DNA of 64,000 nucleotides, from assembly GCA_001600415.1 (NCBI GenBank), contig BCJX01000001.1, positions 1,673,676 through 1,737,675 of the forward strand, given 5' to 3'. The translations under genes and the position numbers were made by a program. Under the pieces are notes generated by a model, which was not told the DNA's origin, did no database searches, and was given only the letters and a program-made list of their open reading frames with translations. Below are positions 8,784-21,033 of this stretch, in pieces (position 1 is the first letter of the stretch; each line of letters begins with the position of its first letter). The DNA is from Pascua guehoae. Taxonomy: Eukaryota > Basidiomycota > Tremellomycetes > Trichosporonales > Trichosporonaceae.

Positions 8784-11748
8784 CTAGGCGGGGTGGGCCT
8801 GGCGCCACAGTTGCCAGAACCGGTCGCTATCTGGCCGTCCATGCTCCTTCCAGAACGCAAAGTAGACTTCGCGCTTGATATGCTCGGCGAGTGCGCTCAT
8901 GAGCGTCACATTGATTGCGTTTCCAATCATGGCATCCTTCTGAATGCGTCAGTGTGTCTTCACTCTGCTGCGCGGCCACGCCCAACGGACCTCACGGAGC
9001 GTCCCACACAGCACATAGTCGTCCGGGAAGCCCTGTACGCGCTTGCGCTCGAGGACGGTGAGGAGACGGTGCTGCTGCCTTGTTAGCCCTCCCAGTTCAA
9101 GCTCACAATCACGCACGCTCCAGTGGATGACGCCCGTGCCCTTTGCCCCGGCCACGGGGGATGTGAGGAGGGTACACACGGGCCCATGCGGCGCGAGCCG
9201 GCGGTCCTTTCCTTTGACGTCAGTGCTGTTCTGTTCTACCGCTGCTCTGTTCTCCTGCTATTCTGTTCTCCTGCTGTCCTGTTCTACCGCTCTTCCGCTC
9301 TACCGCTCTTCTGTTCCGCGACACGCTATCCTGGCCCGACGCGGCACATACCGTGAAACCCGGGCGGCTCGTCCCCCACGCGCGGGGCGGTATACACGCG
9401 CTGGAGCTGCATGGCGCCAATGGACGCCGTGACGTGGTCGACGACGTGGCGTCCGCGCGCGCGGTGCTGGTAGTCGCTCGCGGGGGAGCGGGGGTAGGCG
9501 GCCGGCTCGCGGATGCCGACGACGGGGTTGGCGAAATAGTATGGTGATGTGGGGTGCTCGGAGTATTCCCAGCCTGGGGTCAGCTGGCCTTGTCCATTTA
9601 CATACGCGCGCCCGTGCTCTTTGTGGAGGCGATACGTACGGGGCAAGTCTGACAGGGCCTGCGTGGCGGTCACGCCCGGCAGGGCGGCGCACCCCGTCAC
9701 TGGCCCGGGGGCGAGCCAGAGCTCTGCCGCGACGCTCCCGAGGCCGGCAATGCGCGTCGGCGTCGCGTGCTCGTTGGCGTGCGTGGGGACCGGCCAGGGG
9801 GGGAGGCGCACGCCGCGCCGGACAGCGAGGAAGAAGAGACGCAGGCGGCGCTGCGGGGACCCGTACTCGCGCGCATTGAGGAGGGCGATGCGCAGCTGGT
9901 ATCCCATGCCCAGGAGACGTTTGGCCGCCTCGCGCGCGTAGTTTACGTCTGCGTCGGCCATGTCTACGTGCGTGTCTTTCATCCCGGGGACGTTTTCAAG
10001 GATAAAGATGTCGGGGCGCGCGCGCGCGACCTCGGCGAGGGCCGTGTACAGTTCCGCATTGCGGGCGTCGTCGGGCCCGCGGTGGTGGTTGGCCCGCGAG
10101 TGGCCCTGGCTGCCTGTGAGCAAGGCTGGTTCGGCAGCGCAGATGGACGCGGCGTGTTGCGTGATTCTGATTCTCACTCACCACGGCGGGCCGGCGACCA
10201 TGAACGCCAGTGTGCCCCGGGGCGGCGCGCGGCTCGCAGAGTACGCCGCGACGGTCGACTGGTGTACGGTTACGCGCGGGAAGTTGGCTCGGAGCGTCTC
10301 GCAGCACGCGGCGGTCGTGTCCACCGCGTGCTGCACGTCAAAGTGCTCGTTTACACCGGAGACACTGCCCCCGCCGCCCGCATAGAGGTCGGCCGCGGGC
10401 AGGCGGAGGGCGGCAAAGGCGCGCTCTTCGGCGGCGCCAGACGCCGGGAAACACTGGGTGCACGCGAGGGGGCGACAGTCGGCGGCGACGGAGACGAGGT
10501 CGCGCTTCCCGCCGTAAGGGAGGCGGCGCTTGCACGTCCACGAGTTTGCGAGCGGGGCGTTGAGCGGTGCCTTGGCCATGATGTCGCTGATGTATCGGCG
10601 CTCGATCACGTCGGTCAGGTACAGATCCCGCTACGAGTCAGCAGCGTTGCGATTAGGATGTCAGACCCGCACTGGCGTCTACAGGTACGCCTGGAAAGTG
10701 TCGAGACTGCCACTTTGAGCTCGGTCTAGTCAAAGTTGCGCATAGCCTCTTTAGACCAATGCCATGGCAGAGCAAGTGGACACACTGATGTTTCCTGCTC
10801 GTTGTATTGCACATGTCCTCCGCGCCGCCCTGTCAACGCACGAGCGGTGCGTCTACCCAAGCTTACGTGTGGTAGTCTCATGACTTCTCGGACACACCTG
10901 AACCTGGGTAGTGTCCGTCTCGGGCCAACACTCACGTCACCAAACCGCACCCCCCTCATGCCCTCGAGGCCATTCACGCGCCCGAGCCGACGGACAGGCC
11001 ACGTCGCGCCCCCTCCCCCGGGCGTCGCGCAGGGAATAACCGGAACGTCCTTACCCAGCGTCCCATCGACGAGGATCGCGGGCTCCCACGCGTCCCCCGT
11101 CGTCTGGCCCACCCACGCAAAGAACACGAGCTCGCCGACATGATACGCCTCGCGGCCAATCTCAAAGCCGTCCCCGTCAACCATGACCCGCAGCTCGTCC
11201 CGGGGCCGAGAGAGACACCCGTCGCAGACCGTACCCCCCAGCGGGTCCATCTTGGCCGCGCACGCGTCCCGAGGCGGCTCGTACTCGCTCCGCACGAGGG
11301 GATCACGCCATGTCAGCGCACGCACGTCGGCGACGAGCGAGGCGCGGCGGTCGAGTACGTGCTGGATGCATGCCGCGGGCACGTTCTGGCACACCCACCC
11401 CGGCGGCCCGCCAGCGCGGAGGAACAGGTCGCCCGAGGATAGTGGCGAGGCGTCGAGATAATGCACGTGCGCGTACGTGTGTACCCGGGTGGACGAGAAT
11501 GCGACCCGGAAGATGCGCCGGACGAGAGCGGGACACACGCCGTTTTCCTTCTTTACCCCCACGACGGCGTCGACGGACACGCGCGCGCCGTCGTTGGCGT
11601 GTGTGGACGTGCGCGCCGTGATGGTGCAGGGGGACATGGCGGCGCCGTCGCGCCATGTCGTCTGCCGGCTTGGTGTGGGAGGCTGACGACGGCGGTGGTC
11701 GTCGGGGTCTTGGTCGGCCGCGGTGCGGCGGCGCTTGCAGCTTGGCAT
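8784..11748 (-). CDS. DNA (cytosine-5) methyltransferase with BAH region
   Basis: This protein should transfer methyl groups from S-adenosylmethionine to C5 of cytosine in nuclear DNA. The proposed exons (minus) are 11748-10936, 10903-10867, 10829-10786, 10630-10182, 10109-9640, 9573-9352, 9235-9117, 9074-8991 and 8939-8784, giving 797 residues. The N-terminal half carries BAH-like sequence (AYHVGELVFFAW; VQVCPRSHETT aligns with the BAH VRRFYRPEDT motif; RDLYLTD). The catalytic part has motif I DLYAGGGG, motif IV GPPCQGHS with the Cys codon split TG|C by an intron, motif VI FILENVPGM, motif VIII SPQRRLRLF, motif IX ERKRVQGFPDDY and motif X MIGNAINVTL, so it looks active. Weak points are the acceptor at 9236, the 44-nt exon at 10786-10829, and the start (an in-frame upstream start near 11802 is possible). 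The closest class is probably DNMT1/DIM-2-like; the exact subfamily is not settled. Confidence 0.85.
9236..9351 (-). repeat. Degenerate GGTAGAACAG-type repeat in an intron
   Basis: On the minus strand, short units resembling GGTAGAACAG, GGAGAACAGA and AGAGCGGTAG recur through most of this intron. On the plus strand they read as a CTGTTCTACC pyrimidine-rich array. It lies just before the proposed acceptor of the methyltransferase exon at 9235. This leaves the intron without a normal polypyrimidine tract and makes that acceptor uncertain. Confidence 0.6.
10680..10727 (+). repeat. Relic copy A of a short dispersed element
   Basis: About 48 nt beginning TACAGGTACGCCTGG and containing TCGAGACTGCCACTTTGAG. 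It is similar to copies at 25652, 31700 and 31947 (inverted). Translated on the plus strand it reads LQVRLESVETATL; the other copies give VQVRxESIETATL-like peptides. It sits inside a predicted intron of the methyltransferase gene, in antisense orientation. Confidence 0.55.
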
Positions 11749-12673
11749 GGAGCGCAGTGGCGGAGGGGATAGAGACGGTAACGGGCGACCCGACGCAAGC
11801 AAGCGAGGCAGGAGGCAATATTGGGAAGAGCAGACTGGGATAAGTCAGAGGGGTAGGCTGAATAGTCAGCAGGTTGGGAAAGCGGAGGGTAAGAGTGTGA
11901 GTGTGAGCTGATGTGACGGATCAAAGTGAGCGCACACAAGTCGCCTGCTCACACCATGCGGTGCTGCTTGGCTTGACAATGGGGCGCCCACCAGACTGGG
12001 GATGCACACTCTGCCCTTCCAACACAACCGTCCTAACCGCCACAACCGCCACGCAGACACGAATGAGGTAGATGAACGCTTCAATCATTACCACGCTACG
12101 CTTGGGACTAGAGTATGCCCCGCAACTGTAGACGGTGACAGTCTTTGCCGCGTGCAGCCCCTTGCACGGCTTCGTTGGTGCATGGTGTACACAGAGTGGT
12201 CGGTGCCGGTGAGCGGGACAACGGGCGCGCCTCCCCAAGTCGAAGTGGGCGGCATGGGTTTGTTGTGCGAGGACAAAGTGTTACTGTATCTGTGGCGAGC
12301 ATGTCTACTGTACGCCCAGGTGCCCACTCTCGCCACACTAGGTACGTCACTGTGAGGAACAGCCACGTGGCTTTTGCTTCCGTCCCACGGCCGCTGCACT
12401 GATACAGACGGCTTCTCAATGGCCAGCCCGGGCAGGGAGTCGGGTTGGAGAAAATGCAAAGAATTGCAGTGTAAAATAATACCACCCAGACCCCCTGTCC
12501 AACGACCCCTCCTGCATTGGCTGAGGGCAGCCTCGAGCCTCTCCTTGTGGCACACCCGTAGCCAGTCTCCCAGACCCGCCTCGCCTCGTCGGACAAACGC
12601 CAGCCGCTGTCATCGCTCGACCCGACGTCGCTGCTCGCTGCTCACCTCTCATCCACCCCCACCCTCGCACACC
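11749..12673. promoter_or_regulatory. Divergent region methyltransferase / complex I 24-kDa
   Basis: This is about 0.9 kb between two divergent genes and should hold both promoters. No conserved ORF or RNA gene stands out. The last ~170 nt before the 24-kDa start are rich in CT and CCC stretches, typical of leaders in this window. Confidence 0.4.
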
Positions 12674-14472
12674 ATGTCGGCCCTCCGCTCCGTCTTTGCC
12701 GCCACGCGCGCCGCCGGGCGCAGGGGCTTTGCCTCGTCGAGCTGCCGGCGGTCCGACAACCTCATGATGGTGAGTCAGTCGGGTGCGGGTGCGAGTCGAG
12801 CGAGGGTGAGGGTGAGAGTGAGAGTGCTCGTTGCTAGTTGCTCGGAGCAGTGGCCTGTCGCTAGACTGGGAACGACGTTGGTCATCTGGCCTCTCGGCTG
12901 GCAACGGCCATGCTCCGCATGCCCGCGCCCGACCCCACCCGCCTAGCTGTTGACAACCCCCAACGTTGGCTGACACCCAGCACCGCGACTCTGCGCACAA
13001 CAACGCCTCGATTCCGTTTTCGTTTACCGAGGAGAACATGGCCAAGATCCGCGAGATTATCTCGCACTACCCGCCCCAGTACAAGAAGGCGGCCGTCATG
13101 CCCGTGCTCGACGTGGGCCAGCGCCAGAACAATGGCTGGACGAGCATTAGCGTCATGAATGAGGTGGCTAGGATCCTCGAGATGCCCCCCATGCGCGTGT
13201 ACGAGGTGAGCAGTAACGGGCGGGGCCGGGGGTGGGAGAGTGTGGAGTGCGGGTGGAGAGTGTGTGATGTGCGCGATGAGTGCGCAATGTGTGGGGCGGT
13301 GGGGCAGGTGGGGTTGGCAAGCGTGCCGGCGAGGAGCGAGATGGAGCGGTCGAGGTGTGGGCGCGTAACCAGACTGCTGGGCCACCAGGTGGTTGGCGTG
13401 TCGTCGAGGCCATGTCTCGTTTGCTCTGTGCTGTTACACACGGTGGCCTGGCACCTCGTTGTCGTCCTCGGCCTCTTCGGGCTCCGGGCGGTGCTCAACA
13501 GCCGTCATCTTGCATCTCCATCGATACATCCTCGCCGACTTGGCATCCCTGCCCACTCCAACCTCCTTCAATGGCATCCTTGCCGCCTTGACACCCACCA
13601 CACTACCTACTCCCAACACATCTAACACGCAGGTCGCGTCCTTCTACACAATGTACAACCGCGAGCCCGTCGCGCCCAACTTTGTCCAGCTGTGCACCAC
13701 CACCCCCTGCGTCCTCGGCGGCTGCGGCTCGGACAAGATTCTCGCCGCCATCAAGGACCACCTCAAGATTGAGCCGGGCCACACGACGCCCGACGGCAAG
13801 TTTACCTTTATCGAGGTCGAGTGCCTTGGTGCTTGCTCCAATGCGCCTAGTGAGTAGCGTGTGGATCGTGGGAGGGTGGGCAAAGAAGACAAGGAGCACG
13901 CGCCAGGAGCGGTGCGGGCAAAGAAGACCAGTAGCACTCGCTGGGAGGGGTGTGGGTAAAGAAGAGAAGGCGATCTGCAGAGTTGGCACGGGGCTTCGAG
14001 CAGAGGCAAGCAGAGTCGCGAGTCACGCGCGGAACGATGAGGCATGAGGGAAAGTGTGCCACTCTGGCCAAGTTGCACCCTCTGGCCCGAGTCGCTGCTG
14101 GCCTGCAGCTGGCGGCAAACAACTCACCAGGCGACACTCTGCAAGACAACTGCACCGATCCCCAGCACCGAAACTCTCCCCAAACTCCCAAACTCTTCGC
14201 CACCCGCTATCTTCTCCTCCTCATCCGCCCCCCCCCCCCCCCCTTACACACACACACACACTAACACGGCAGTGATGCAGATCGGCGACGAGTACTACGA
14301 GGACCTGACGCCCGAGACGACCGTCAAGGTGCTCGAGGCGCTCGCGCGCGGCGAAAAGCCCAAGCCGGGCCCGCAGAGCGGCCGGCAAACAGCCGAAAAC
14401 TCGGCAGGCCTCACAACATTGACCACCAAGCCGTACGGGCCCGGCGAGTTCTGCCAGCCCGAGTTCCAATAG
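12674..14472 (+). CDS. NDUFV2: NADH:ubiquinone oxidoreductase 24-kDa subunit
   Basis: This is the matrix-arm subunit of mitochondrial complex I that carries the [2Fe-2S] cluster N1a. Exons 12674-12769, 12981-13205, 13633-13849 and 14273-14472 give 245 residues. The first ~30 residues form an Arg/Ala/Ser-rich mitochondrial presequence ([18 protein letters not shown]). The mature part shows the thioredoxin-fold 24-kDa motifs: [37 protein letters not shown], and the cluster ligands C-x4-C in CTTTPC and C-x3-C in CLGAC. Exon 3 ends in phase 1 and exon 4 supplies ATG to rebuild [16 protein letters not shown]. Introns 2 and 3 are long for this window (427 and 423 nt). It is convergent with APC1. 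Confidence 0.95.
14228..14262 (+). repeat. Poly-C then (CA)n tract in an intron
   Basis: A run of about 16 C is followed by TTACACACACACACACA. Both lie just upstream of the branch-like CTAACACGGCAG acceptor of the last intron of the complex I 24-kDa gene. They probably serve as its pyrimidine-rich region. Confidence 0.8.
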
Positions 14473-14880
14473 ATATAAACACCCGGAATAACGCGCGCAG
14501 GGCGATTGCGGGCGAATGCATTGGTGGTAGCGGCAGCGTGCGGCGGGGTCAAGCTGGGACAACTGACCTTTTACGAAAACTAGACGCAGCGCAATGCCGA
14601 CTACAGTGTATCTGACAGCAGGGGCGGTCTTTGATACTGCCGATATGTTACTGACACCTTATGCTGATGCCCCCTCGAGGGAGGAACTGGTTCCAAATGC
14701 CAATGCCATGCTGCATGGTGTACGTCTACAATGTGTAAATGAGCTCGTCTTCCTCACTTCTCTCGCGCTCACCACGCCAAGGGCCCGAACATCTTCAAGG
14801 GTGCCCTCCAAGTCTCTCCTCCCGCCATACTCTCCTATCCTCTCCTCTCTTCTCCTCCTCTCTTCTCTCCCGCTCCCCAC
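14473..14880. other. Convergent intergenic region
   Basis: This is about 400 nt between the convergent ends of the complex I 24-kDa gene and APC1. It contains CT-rich stretches around 14810-14880 (repeated TCTCCT/CTCTCC) and no recognisable gene. Confidence 0.5.
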
Positions 14881-17800
14881 CTATGTCGCCTCCCACACAG
14901 CAACGGCGTCACGCACACTCTCGCGCCCCCACCACGGCGGCTCGACGTGCGGCTGGATATGGTCAAACTGCCCGCCCACAGAGTTCCAGTACTGTGCCGC
15001 CGACGACCGGAGCTTGATTTCAGTCTCGACGTGCTGGAGCTCGACGCTCGTCCCGGGTGTGCTGGCTGTTGCGGCTGTGGCAGCGACGCGCTCGCGGAGC
15101 GCACCGAGGAGACTGAGCGGGGGCACATTGTTGCGCGCAATGTAGTGCGCGAGGGCGGCCATTGCGTCTGTAGACGATGGGGCGGCGCCGTGGCCAAAGT
15201 AGGCCGCGAGGAGGGGCGCAAGGTCCACATCTGCGTCTGGGGAGGTACTCGTGCCCGGACCAGACAAAGTGTCGATAGTACCGAGGGCTCGGCGGACGAG
15301 GGTGCGCAGGAAGGTCCGGCGGAGAAGTGGAGGACGGCCGCGACCCGCGTAGAAGCGCTCATACACGGCATGTCCGTAGAACGCGTTGAGGAATTGCAGA
15401 TGCGCGGTTCGCTCGAGTGTGTGCGTGGGGGGTATCGAGGCAATAAGCGCGAGGTACGTGGCGAGCACAGGCTTGTCCTGCGATAGCGTCTCGAGGAGGA
15501 CAAAGCGGATAAACCGCTCGAGCGGGGATTCGCCCACGAACGTGCGCGCAATGGTGCTCGATACCGGGTCCACCGTGTGTTTCGTCGCCATGGTAATGTA
15601 CTCGCTGACGGAGAAGAGGTCGGGCGCGGCCGGGGACACGAGGTCATAGTGCATGTCGATGCCGCCGTTGGTGCCGATGCGCGCAAACATGCTGCGGTAG
15701 CCCTTGGGATCCGTGTGGTAGTCGAGGTAGCCGACCTTGCGCTTCACCCACAGCGTACGTGTCCGCAGCAAACTGGCGAGGTCGCGCGCATTGTTGGCGA
15801 CTTCCCAATAGACGGGCCAGTAACGCGGTGTCTCCACCACAATCGAGTCTATCGCGTTGAACGGCGGTGCGAGCGTCGGCAGAATATGCGACGCCGTCAC
15901 GGCTCCGCCCTGTGTCTTGATCTTGATCGGAATAAAGATGCTCTCGCGGGTGTCAACGTCGCGCGCAATGAGGCATCGCGGTTCCGCTGCCAACGCCCAC
16001 AGGTGACGGAACGCCTGGGGGTACGCCGAGTTATCCGCCGTACTTGGCGAAAAGCGCGGGAAAAAGGCAATCGACATGGCCGCAATCGCGAGGTTGGAGT
16101 TGCCGAGGCCAAAGTATCCACGTCCGAGGAAAAGAAGGCCCAGCGCCATGTGCATCGCCATGTGCGAGCCATAGGTCACACCAACGCCTTCTTGGCCGTG
16201 ACTGTTGCGCAGGCGACGCAAGACTTGCAAGTCGCCCGAGCCAGCCATGAGCGTCCCGACCGCGAGTGTGGCAATGTTGAGGGCCTGTCGCGCTGCCGTG
16301 CGCCGGATCTGCGCCTCGTATGTCATAGAGTGTCCTGCCGCCCCCTTGGCGAGCACGGTAAAGAACGTCAACAGTACCTTGTAGGCCGCCTCGTTGGCGG
16401 TGCTCGCGTACCGCATGCCGATTGCAAGACACGCGCCCGCCACAATGTACATGTACGCGAGTTCAGTGTTGAGCTCCATCGTGTTGGTACGCATGTGGTG
16501 GGCGTGCTGTGCGCGGATAAACGGCGGGAGCTGCGCGTCGACCCATTCCATAGTACCACGCACGTCGTCCCACATGATCAGGGCGCGCGCAAACGTCCGC
16601 ACCAGTAACTGATCGGGCCGGATACTCTCAAGCTCGAGAGTCGTCTGGGGGATTTCCAACATGGCCGCAACGTCCTGTCTTCCTGTGCGGAGGTACCACA
16701 AACCCAACGCGAGTGTTGCTCCCGGAGATGTGAGGGTCGCGTCCATCGGCTCCTCCTTCTTTCCAGACTTGTATACGTCTGGTGGGTCACCTTGGATACA
16801 CCGACGCAGAGACTCGAGCATCCTGCTCTCGACCGTGCTGATCGTTTGGCTACCGCGGCCGAGCATGATGAGCCCAAACATCATGGATGCCGAGAACGCG
16901 TACGCCTCGCGGTGCTCGGTAAAGTGCTCGACTCCCTTCATCTCCGCCCGTGGAATCTCTGCAAGCGCTCGCTCGGCAAGGCTCACATTCTTGGAGCCCA
17001 CATGAACGAGACCCGCGCCGACGAGCGCGACCGACTGCAGGAGGATCGAGTCGACAAGCACCATCGAGCCCTTGGGAAGAAGACCCGTGGCGTGGAGCGT
17101 CATCTGGCTCGTGACTGTCTCGTCCTGGGAGCCGGCAAACGACGCACCAAGGCCGAGGAGCAGGCCCATGGAGGTAATATCTCGGCACTGCGGTGACGAC
17201 GGATTGAGGTAGTGGAGCGCCGTCGTAGACGAGAATGAGCGCAGGTGGCCCATGAGTCCCAGACCGAGGAGGAAACCCGCGTGGCTGGTGGTAATCTCAC
17301 GGTGACGGTTGTACTGGATCCACGATGCCGTGATGCCATCAACCTCGGGTGAGATGGACAGCGCCTCGCCCACACCATTGTGAAAGTTGGGCCACGCCCC
17401 TTGCTCGGCTGTCACCTGCCCCTGGAGGACCTGGTTGAGAGGCAGAACCCGCACCGAAAGGTCAATGGCAGGAATGTCCCACTCGTGCGCAATCTCCGTC
17501 ATCCGCGAGCCGTATTCGAACATCCCGCGGCCGACAGTGACCGCAAATGTGCGGTTGGCGATCACATTGACATACTGCTGCGAGTATTCGTCGGGATCAC
17601 TGCAGCGTTAGCTTTGGTTTCGGTAATCCTAAGTACTTACGAGGCCGTTTTCAGTCCATCCATAGAGATTGTCCTCCGGCTCGACGTCTGCATGATCCGC
17701 TCGACCTCGTCCAGGCGCCGGTCTAGACCAAAGCGCACATGTGGCCGCGCAGAGTAGTGATTGTGCCTGGCAGCCTGTGGTACCGAGCCCATAATCTGCC

Positions 17801-20800
17801 CAATGGTGCCATTGGACGGAGTGGAATGGCTTTCGGCGCCCTGCGGGAGGTCACGCGCCGTCGTGTGGTCAACACAGGCAACGGCAAGGTCCTCGCGATC
17901 AATAAACCCGTACAGATCTGCCGAAGCGTTCCGAGGCGGTTTCCGCTGGCAGAGCTTTATCATTTCCAGGATCGGTAAGCTGAGTCCGTACGCGAGGTCG
18001 TCGACCCATGCGCGCGTTAACCCGCTCTCGACGATGTATCGTACGGTCGCTGCTGCGCGTTCGTAAGGGGTTAAGCAACGCCCAGATTGAGTTTCTTCTT
18101 GTGTGGGTGAAATGTGTCCGTAAACACTTGTGACGAGCTCGGTTTGGCGGCATGGATGTGGCGAGCCGAGGGGTGAAGATGGGGATAGGCACGACTCTGG
18201 TGTGGGGAACGGCTTGGCTTGGGATAACAGTGCGCGTTGCAGATAGAGGAGAATGTCGGGAGGCTCGTAGAACTGATCCAAGACGGACGTGTCGATGGGT
18301 GTTGCCGCTGTGGGTTGGCATGGAACCGATGGTTTGCACTCACGACGTGAACGTGACGCTTCTCCCACGGCAGTTGGGATCAAACGACGCCAGTAATCTG
18401 CCCAGTCCTCGCGACCCACACTGGTCGCGACGCGCAGAATCACTGGCGCAATGTACGCAAGCTCGGGCTCAGTGGTTGCCGACAGACGACAGTCTTGGGC
18501 CACGAGGTGGAGGGCGAGCAATACACGCGGAGTGTTGGGCACTGGGTGGACCGGTGCCACCGTGCCAGACGTGGAAGCAGAAGCAGAGTTCCGTGGCACG
18601 CGCTGGGAGAGACGGCGAAGGATAGGATCGGCCTGTGTTGCCCAGTTTGTGAGGGCCTTCTCGCGTGCGTCGGCTGCTGCCACAGAGGGGTTGAGACCGC
18701 ATTTGCTGAAGAGAACGTCCGCGAGGACGTGCCATTGCACCTCTGGGTTGTTGTGCTGCGTCACCGGCCGGGCTTGCAGGCCAACGAGGAAGCCTTCTGC
18801 GAGCTCTGCATACTCATCATCGCTGAGAGCGTGTGAGAGAGCCTCGAGTGTGCGTCGGGACAGGCCAAGTGCTGGGGTAAAATCGAGCGATACTCGCACG
18901 CGTTCGCCGTCATTGTAGACGACAGTGACTCGGGAAGCACACGGCTCAACCAGGTCTACGATACACCTTTTGGTCGCGGCGGCCGCGCCATCTCGGTCAA
19001 GCACCATGCTCAGACTAGCGGCAAGCTTGACTGCGACCTCGTCGCGGCCATCAACAGTTGACACACGGGGAATGTCGAGGAGTGTCTCGCGCGTCCCAGA
19101 CAGCAGACGGACACTGCCATCGTTTGCCAAGACGAGTGTGTCAAACACTGTCCGCCGAGTTGCAATCACCGGCACCGCTGTGACACAGTGAGTCGCGCGC
19201 GACTCGGTAAACACGTAGCGAGGGCTGGGGGAAGCGACGAGTTCCACCTTGAAGGTGAAGAGGGTTGGTGAGAAGTCGTGCACTGTGAGGACGAGGTTGA
19301 GCAAGACAAACTCGGGTGAGCGGTTCTCTGTCAGAAAGACGCGGGCTGTTGAGCGATTGATGCGCCTAATGGTGAGCGTGGGTAACGGGCTGATGTACTC
19401 ACCCAGGGGGGTTCCACTTCCATATCCTATCGAGCACGACGTCGCTACGACGCTTTTCGGCTTTGGAGAGGAGGTCCATCATCATGGTCGTGTCGCGTAG
19501 ATCCTCCTCGCCAAGGTTTGAAGCCGTCGTCCCAATGGGGAGCTCGTGCCGTTCGGGGATGCCAGACATGCGCATCTTGCCCCCTGGTGCGCGAACAGGG
19601 AACGCAATCTTGGCAGCCTCTGCAAACTCGCTGGGCAGCTCGAACTCGTCAACTCCCTCGTTGGCAGTCGACATGCGCGACACACGTCGGCGTGTGCGGT
19701 CAAGGGGGTCCATTGGGGCCGCCGACGCTGATATGCTGCGGCGCTCCTGCCCACGCGAGAGCGAGATACGCCCACTGCGGCGCGGCGCCGACGAATGCTG
19801 CTGCTGACGAGCGAGAGCAAGCAGTTCAGCGGGGCGCAAGGAAGCGCTAGGCCGGATTCCGCGCGAGGCGGCGATGCCCACCTCATCGGCTTCTTGAGTC
19901 GGGACAATGGTGCGTCGAAAGACCACAATCTCGTTCTCGACAACGTCGTACGCCACCACAAAGGGGTACGGGTCGGCAGAGACGTACAGGACATCAATGT
20001 CCGTTGGGACACCGTCGAGAGAGCCAATTTGGCTAGGAGGCTCATCAGGTGTGTATCCGCCCTGAACGCGGCCTTCGCACACACGTCGATAGTTGAATGG
20101 ATCCTTGATGTGATACACACGAGGGTGGTCTGCCCTGTCCGGTTCGGGCTCGTACGTGTCGAGCATGGACATGGATCCTGGCGCGGTCGCCGGGGCTGCT
20201 CCCACTCCCCCCACATGAGAGGGGAACCCTAACCCTAATGCGCTTAAACCACCTTTGCGTTCGGGGGCACGAGAGACGGGAAGGACCTTTTGGTTGCCTC
20301 CGAGGGCGCGGAGCTCGCGCGGGCGCAGCTTGCGCTGGAGGAGGAGGCCGCCAGTCGAGAGCGGCCAGCAAGCCTCCATCTCGAGATCAAACGCAACAGA
20401 GTGGTCCTCGCCGCTCGCAAAGTAGATGTATAGCGTCGAAGTGAGGAGGATGGCAACACAGCGCTGCATGCCGCGCGACGTTGAACGGCGCGCCTGCGGG
20501 TGTTGGGTGACTTGCCATTCGGCATACTGTGAACGATGAAAGGGACCAAACGTCGCGAGCTGCTCTGCCGACATGCCATGGCGGCCCGCAAGGACGGCCG
20601 AGGCGGATACGCCGTCGTTGACGTTCCCACCATAGGGCGTTAACGTGGCCGACGAGCCGTCTGGGTCCCACGCGTTTCGCGTGTCAAACCACGCAAACAC
20701 GGCGCACATGACTGAGCCGCACCGCTTGGGATAGGTGAAGCGACGGACAGTCTCGACGCCGCGAGACCATGTGACGGAGCGTGAAGTCCAGGTCAGCGCC

Positions 20801-21033
20801 TCGTCGGCACCTGCAGAGTAGGAGCCTGAAGCGTCGCCAGAGGTCGAAGGGGTAGAGCTGGTGGGAGGGTGATGAGTGGAGGAGGAAGACGCGATCGGAG
20901 AGTTGAACGGTATTGATCGCGGTGACGCATAGTGCACGCCGACGTCGTCGCCGGGAGACGCGTCGCGCTGCGCACGCGCATGCAGGACGTGTCCCGGCGA
21001 GAGGCCACTGCCCAGTACGGTGGCCTGGAGCAT
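14881..21033 (-). CDS. APC1: Anaphase-promoting complex subunit 1
   Basis: Apc1 is the large scaffold of the APC/C ubiquitin ligase, which drives the metaphase-anaphase transition and mitotic exit. Exons (minus) are 21033-19403, 19365-17641 and 17599-14881, giving 2,024 residues. The N-terminal part has the Apc1 signature (YIYFASGEDHSVAFDLEMEA, then WPLSTGGLLLQRKL). The C-terminal half contains Rpn1/Rpn2-like PC repeats such as HAGFLLGLGLMGHLRSF and DITSMGLLLGLGASFAGS, followed by HLWALAAEPRCLIARDVDT. The two introns are only 37 nt (19366-19402) and 41 nt (17600-17640). The 37-nt one was chosen because only acceptor CATTAG at 19366 keeps the frame. The middle exon is less conserved but open throughout. 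Upstream of RNR1, same strand. Confidence 0.93.

Noticed and set aside
9767..10729. 320-codon plus-strand frame across the methyltransferase
   Set aside because: Antisense shadow; only its last ~16 codons are of interest, as relic copy A of the dispersed element.
12102..12596. Short open frames upstream of the complex I 24-kDa gene
   Set aside because: They overlap each other on both strands with no motif. More likely promoter and leader sequence of the divergent genes.
20225..20240. Telomere-like CCCTAACCCTAA
   Set aside because: Only two units, inside an open, conserved-length APC1 exon where it encodes ordinary residues. Probably coincidence rather than an interstitial telomere.
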